A stretch of DNA of 64,000 nt. It comes from Sodiomyces alkalinus F11. Taxonomy: Eukaryota; Ascomycota; Sordariomycetes; Glomerellales; Plectosphaerellaceae. The notes under the pieces are model-generated. The model made no database searches, had not been told where the DNA came from, and saw only the letters and a list, made by a program, of their open reading frames with translations. The stretch's first letter is position 1, and each line of letters opens with the position of its first letter. Below, piece by piece: positions 59,101 through 64,000 of this stretch. Both the position numbers and the translations under genes were made by a program. The DNA is taken from positions 3,809,940 through 3,873,939 of the forward strand of contig NW_021167079.1 of NCBI RefSeq assembly GCF_003711515.1. The letters run 5' to 3'.

Positions 59101-61250
59101 TGAACTACCGCGTAAACTATAGCAGGACCTCCCGTAGAATAGTATAAATATCCTGCGCTCTTTTCGACTTTATAATATAGGTGGCGATAAAGCCGCTATA
59201 TCGGTCTATAAACAATATAACCCCAATATCTTTATTGGCGTTCCTTGTAAAATCAGTAAAATCTACCGCCAACCGCTCTCTAGCGTAGGTAGAAGCTATA
59301 CACGGCTATCGGCTGATTTATCGGGTGATTTTGGTCTGTCTATAACTATTCTAATCCACAGTTATTAGACCTCGGACCTTAACGCCCTACGACTACTCTT
59401 CTAGGTGCTTTAGTGGCTTGGGGCTGGCGTACCCTAGCCGTAGATACTATAGTATACCCTCGGCGTTTCTAATAGGTGTTATTATACTACGGGTAGTACG
59501 CGGTTCTAGAAAATTAGTAGTAGGAGTGTTATTATCGTTAAGAGGTATATATTTAATAACGGTTTAATCGTGGTAGTGTCTTAGGTTATATAGAATTAAT
59601 CTACCAGCACGCCGTAGATAACCGTTTAGCGGCCGTTAATTCTATTAGTATCCTTTATTACGGAGGCGTTAGTTAGAGATTGAATATAGGTAAAATGCTT
59701 ATAGTAGGCGCCATTAAGGGGCTTAAAATTAAGGCTGCCGGTTATTCCTTCTATTCGTATAATAACGATGCCAAAGCTTTAGTTTAGAAGGACCGAGCTG
59801 CTAGCGATAACGTATTCCCGTTGCATTATAGGCCTATAATTAGTAAAGCAGGTGATATCATTAAAGATATAAATAGTGGCTCCGGAATTAAGGATAGCAG
59901 AGTTCTCAAGACGGTAATCTATGGCGTCTCTATAGATAACGCGGCCACGGGAACCTAGGCAAGGAATCTGCTACCGCCTGGCGCTATTATAGGCGTCGTA
60001 ACCGGCTCCTTGCCCGCCACCTGTTAAGCCTCCTCGAGGGAGGCCGTATACCCCTAGGCGACTTTCTTCTTAGCTACCTTGATTTCGGTCATAGCTTTCT
60101 TTAGGTCAGAATCACTTTTAAGGGGCCTGCTTACTAAGTGGCTTATAGCAGTTCCCGGATACTACTCTGAATGAGCCTAGTCAGGGAATATATACTAGTA
60201 CTTCTTAAAAAGGTAGCCCCGGATTAAATATATAGAATAGCCCTCGGTGCGTTCGTAGTAGAACTATTATCTTTTTAACGAATTTCGGGTTATTAATAAG
60301 GAGGCGGTATTATTATTCCCTTTTCCTCTTCCTCGGTTACGGCCGCCGCCGCCGCTACTACTACCGCCGCCGCCTTTACCTTTCTTCTTAGTTATCGATA
60401 AGGAGGCTTATACGTTATCGACCTTCTTTTCGATATTAAGGGCAGGGAAGGCTACGGCGCAGTGGCCTTTACTGGACGAAGACGTAGAAGGATTATCAGT
60501 ATAGTACTTTATTTACGATACTAACGTAGCAGGCGTTAAGTCTTTAGTACTAAATTCGTTTTCTACTGTACAAATCTAGGCAGTATTAAGGGGGCTTATA
60601 GCCTTAAAGAAGTTGTTTACCTATATACTAGGGTCCTTAGAGGTATTATTATAGTGGTAGACGATAATAAGGTCGTACTACTAATCTATCTATTCGTTAA
60701 TCTTTTTAAGGTTATTCGGAGGCTTATAAAGGTACTATTAATACTGGTTTATAACGGTTTTCTCACGGTTTACGATATACCCTATAGTATCGGTTTTAAT
60801 AGCTTTATAAACCTTAATAAGCTTATTGCTACAGAAGAAAGCGTTATACCTTAAGGGCGTCATAGAGATAGTAAGCTATACGGCTACCGCTCCTATCCCT
60901 TATGGGTATCGTTTAAAGCACGCTCCTTTTATTTAAATTCTTCGAAATGTTAACTATAGGCTACTCTTCCGGTAGCCGTTAAATCTATCTAACCAGCAGA
61001 ATTATATACTAAGGCTACTAAAGGGTAGCTGGCGTATATAGGGGTAGTAGGGTAGGTAGGCTCTATAATAGGGTTTTCAGGTCGTAGCTAAATCCAGACT
61101 CCTTTTATTTTCGCTAATATAGTAAACTAACGGTTCTAGGACTCCTAGTCGATATAGATAGTATAAATAGCCTTAGGGGTCTCGGGTATCTGGCCGATTA
61201 AGTTATTATGGGTGACAATTATAAGTATTTATCGGTTATATCTCGCTATA
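56200..61250 (-). pseudogene. Gag-pol relic of copia G
   Basis: Gag about 61250-60300. Near 60400-60320 a Gly-rich basic linker (KKKGKGGGGSSSGGGG then RNRGRGKG) follows a degraded knuckle (KGHCAVAF). Integrase about 59350-58550: DFTDFTRNANKDIGVILFID, KSPLAETPA, RTIKIHARLP, YGYKA. A Pro-rich linker follows (about 58500-58050). Reverse transcriptase about 57950-57180: DIINAFIYTSLP and ILFFYVNDI near 57255 (Asp to Asn). RNase H about 57050-56200. Stops are TAA/TAG. A (TA)n tract (57649-57664) interrupts the RT region. Confidence 0.87.
57649..57670. repeat. (TA)n microsatellite in copia G
   Basis: Alternating TA run inside the reverse transcriptase relic. Confidence 0.9.
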
Positions 61251-61312
61251 GCGGCCTGGCTAAAAGGCTCTTAAAAGGTAGAAGAATAAGGATGAAAGCT
61301 AAGACTGTTAAT

Positions 61313-61538
61313 TATCGAATATAGCGTAACTATAATAGAGTAAATACGATAAGAACGGTTAGATTAAGAGGTTCTAAGTTAATTGTATTACAGCCGTAAA
61401 CTATTGTAAAAACGTGTTATAAACTTTTGGTTATAGGAGGCTAAATTGATGCCCGAAATCTTACGCATATCCATCTTTAGGCCTGACCGCGCATTTGGCC
61501 GTTAGGTTATTCTACCCCCGAGGGAGGTCTGTGCGACA
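61313..61538 (-). repeat. 5' LTR of copia G
   Basis: 226 bp, TATCGAATATAGCG to GTGCGACA in plus orientation. Confidence 0.92.
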
Positions 61539-61543
61539 GGTCT

Positions 61544-61916
61544 AACTATATTAATATACTCAGGCTTATATTGTTATTATTGTATCACTTCTTACTTTGT
61601 CGAACTTAGGATCAATTTTATATTTTATTATCGAATAGTAAAAGGAGCATCGTCAAGCTAAAAGTGACTCTAAGGTGCCGTATTATCGATAAAATCAATC
61701 CTGATATCGGATTCGGATTCTACGCCCTTAAAAGCACAGGAGACCGATATCATAGCGAGGTTATAAAGGGCGTAGTAGGTTATATACTATATAGCGACCT
61801 ATAGGGCTAACCGAACGCAAAACTAGTATACCACTATAGAGCGCCTAGAGTACGACGACTAGCACAAACCCGGGGCGCGTAGCCCTAGGGGAGCCTCTAA
61901 AATCCTAGGCACTAAG
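61544..61916. other. Base-layer sequence, no gene seen
   Basis: Moderate CA/TG content. It was continuous with 55661-55916 before copia G inserted. No frame or domain recognised. Confidence 0.5.
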
Positions 61917-62190
61917 TATCGCATAGGTAGGACCATAACGAGGTCTATAGGGGATCTAGGAGGGATCCACTCCCTAACTAAGGGCTTCGGACCTCGGGTA
62001 TTAGGATATAACAGGGCCGGATACCGGAAATGACCGGATAGGATCCAAATAACATAGTACATATAACAGAGTCTTTTCCACCTAAATTCAGGCTATAAGA
62101 GACTTATACAGATATAACTTAATATAATATATACACACGAGATTTCTGCTCTACTAAGTTAATTATCTAAGTGCTATTTAACGTGCGATA
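61917..62190 (+). repeat. 5' LTR of copia copy D
   Basis: 274 bp, TATCGCATAGGTAGGACC to ACGTGCGATA. Confidence 0.9.
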
Positions 62191-62399
62191 GTTATAAGCC
62201 CGGTTTATAACGCCTAAACGATAGATATAAATAAGGCTACCCCTATTCTACTATAAAAGCAATCACGTTTATATAAGCACTCTTAAATAACTACTATCGA
62301 CCTAATCAGAGTAATTAAGCGGTTAATTAACCTACCAACCTACCTATTAATTAATTAATTAACCGATAAGTAAGTAAAGATATCTTCTAATATATCTAA

Positions 62400-63740
62400 C
62401 GCCGAATAGAAGGCGGCCGCTACTACCCTTATTAACTAGAGGAATTAGGTAATATAGGAGCGCGCCGTGCGCGGTAAGTCTACCTCCTACTAGGGAAACT
62501 ATCTTAATCTAAAGCTAAGCGACGAGGAGGCCGATACTTACCTGCTTCTTAAGCCTACGCTACCTAACGTCCGTAAATACGAAGCCCTCGCTATAGACCC
62601 TAGCGCGGAGGAGGCCACGGCTACTACTATCACGGCGACTCCGTCTTCTACTATCACGCTAAAGGGCGACAAGGATACTATAAACGCCGCCGCTACTACG
62701 GCTACTACGGCCGCTATGTTAGCGGCCACGGCTATAGGTAAGAAGAAGACGGCTGCCCGTAGGAAGGTTACGGCCGTAACGGAAGAACCACCGATAAGGA
62801 CGCCAATATTTATCGATAACCTCTTTAAAAAGGGGCGTACGCGCTACCTATAAGATCGCCGCGTATACCGTAAAGAAAAGGCAGACTATAACGCGTAGTA
62901 GAAGGAGTTTAATAAGGTACGCTTCTATATCGAAAGGACCGTCTATACTATTTACGTAGCCTCCTAGCCTAGCTATAGGACGATACCGTAAATAACCCAC
63001 GGGCCTAGATTACTCTCCTACACGCGCACCTAGGACTAATATCTATAGACCTCTATAAGGAAGCCCTAGTCCTATACTAATAATACACTACGCCTATAAA
63101 GGCTATATCTAAGCGTATAAACGCCTAGGTAGTAAGCTGGAAAATAGCGATAATATACTATAAATATATAGGCGTTTTAGACCTGTTAAGCGCGGATCGT
63201 TAGGAAGAAGACGCGTTAAAAGCTATTAGACCTATTACCTAGGAATAGAGTAATAACTACCTAGTTAATAACTACGATAAGATTACGGAAAACGAGCTAA
63301 CGATTAACGACTTCGTAAAGGCTTTAAGGGCGGTTCTTAGTAATATAAAGAGCTTATAATCCTCTACTATAAAGCCTAGAGTCGGGAGAAGCACCTTTAA
63401 TACCCTCGAACCTCCCGGATACTAAGGATACTACTAATAATAAAGATAATAAGAAGCGTCCTCGTAGCGATACGTCCGTAAAGGCTCTCCCTCCCGTAAT
63501 AAGGAGGCCTTATAAGATATATAAAAACCCTTATACTACCGCCGCCTATTGGTATATAAGGACGGATATACGCCCTTATACCTAGCACGCCCGCGAAGAT
63601 ATTACGAAGGTTATAGAAAAGAAGATATATAACTATAGTTTTAAAAGCCGCGTGGATACCGCGATACAGAAAAGGCGGGAAGTAATAGCTACCACCGCTA
63701 ATAAGATAGAGGAAGTCCAGGAAGATTAACTCTATAATAC
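62400..63740 (+). pseudogene. Gag relic of copia copy D
   Basis: Plus-strand counterpart of 5100-6450, including the Ala/Thr/Lys-rich segment (62560-62850) and the KGRTRYL end. Minus-strand frames at 62538-62729 and 63397-63765 are shadows. RIP stops interrupt it. Confidence 0.75.
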
Positions 63741-64000
63741 TACGCCTACGAATATAATAGTTCATAAAGACCTATCCGTTACCGCGACAGGACTAGGAGC
63801 CCACCTAACCTAAGGGGTAGCGTGTCGTCGTACGACGATACTATTAAGATGATAATAAGAATAGGGGGTATCCCTTTCTATTAACTAAGCTAGAGCGTTA
63901 TCACACTACGCGATCCTAGATTTAAGATCCTTAATCTATATCTTTAATATTTAAGGCCGTTTTACGGCCGTTAGACCACCCACGGATACTTTATCTTTAT

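Larger units (their letters stand above)
55917..61538 (-). mobile_element. Ty1/copia family 2, copy G (full-length)
   Basis: 5622 bp with 226-bp LTRs and a perfect target duplication GGTCT (55912-55916, 61539-61543). Its LTRs and coding sequence are unlike family 1. Order on the minus strand: gag, integrase, reverse transcriptase, RNase H. Confidence 0.95.
61917..64000 (+). mobile_element. Ty1/copia family 1, copy D (cut by window end)
   Basis: Plus-strand 5' LTR, leader and gag, matching copy B from 4632 to about 6730. The rest lies outside the window. Confidence 0.9.

Noticed and set aside
60654..60854. 66-codon plus-strand frame
   Set aside because: Antisense to the gag region of copia G; no family features.

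Overview
This window looks like transposon-packed DNA from a filamentous ascomycete (Pezizomycotina). The evidence is an intron-bearing fungal uroporphyrinogen-III synthase gene, Tad1/I-type LINEs with C-terminal RNase H, Ty1/copia and Ty3/gypsy LTR elements, a pogo/Fot1-like DNA transposon, and a mutation pattern typical of repeat-induced point mutation (RIP). In the repeats CpA and TpG are scarce and TpA is abundant, while CpG persists. Conserved Gln and Trp codons have become TAA/TAG stops, and catalytic Asp codons that follow a T have become Asn. No numerical RIP index was computed; this is a reading of the sequence. The species was not identified.

Layout. 1-10920: copia family 1, with a fragment, a 5'-truncated minus copy (A, 817-4631) and a plus copy with both LTRs (B, 4632-10920). 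A and the 3' half of B form a large inverted repeat. 10921-~16340: LINE alpha, split by a 488-bp tRNA-headed SINE (13262-13749) with an 11-bp target duplication. ~16590-28430: a gypsy element (gamma) whose integrase is split by a full-length LINE beta (21177-27362, 13-bp target duplication). 28431-34986: unassigned RIP-worn sequence plus two 5'-end copia fragments (E, F). 35061-35806: an element with inverted terminal repeats. 36011-38663: a pogo-like transposon with 34-bp inverted repeats and TA duplications.

38734-39779 (minus) is the only convincing intact host gene: hem4, two exons, 322 residues, step four of heme synthesis. It is wedged between the pogo element (70 bp past its stop) and a 447-bp TA-flanked MITE (133 bp before its start) and shows no RIP damage. 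40362-41877 is AT-rich, low-complexity DNA. 41878-49091 is a full-length chromodomain-bearing gypsy element (delta; TSD TTATC) with an antisense coding relic before its 3' LTR. 49276-55655 is a full-length minus copia (C; TSD AAAAC). 55917-61538 is a full-length minus copia of a second family (G; TSD GGTCT). 61917-64000 is the 5' part of another family-1 copia (D), cut by the window end.

Nothing here forms an operon or cooperating gene set. The biology is a graveyard of nested, RIP-silenced transposons around one housekeeping gene. The best leads are the structured SINE, the antisense coding relic in gypsy delta, unassigned coding-like stretches near 28.6-30.4 kb and 32.2-33.3 kb, perfect tandem repeats that seem to post-date RIP, and the tightly confined hem4 promoter.
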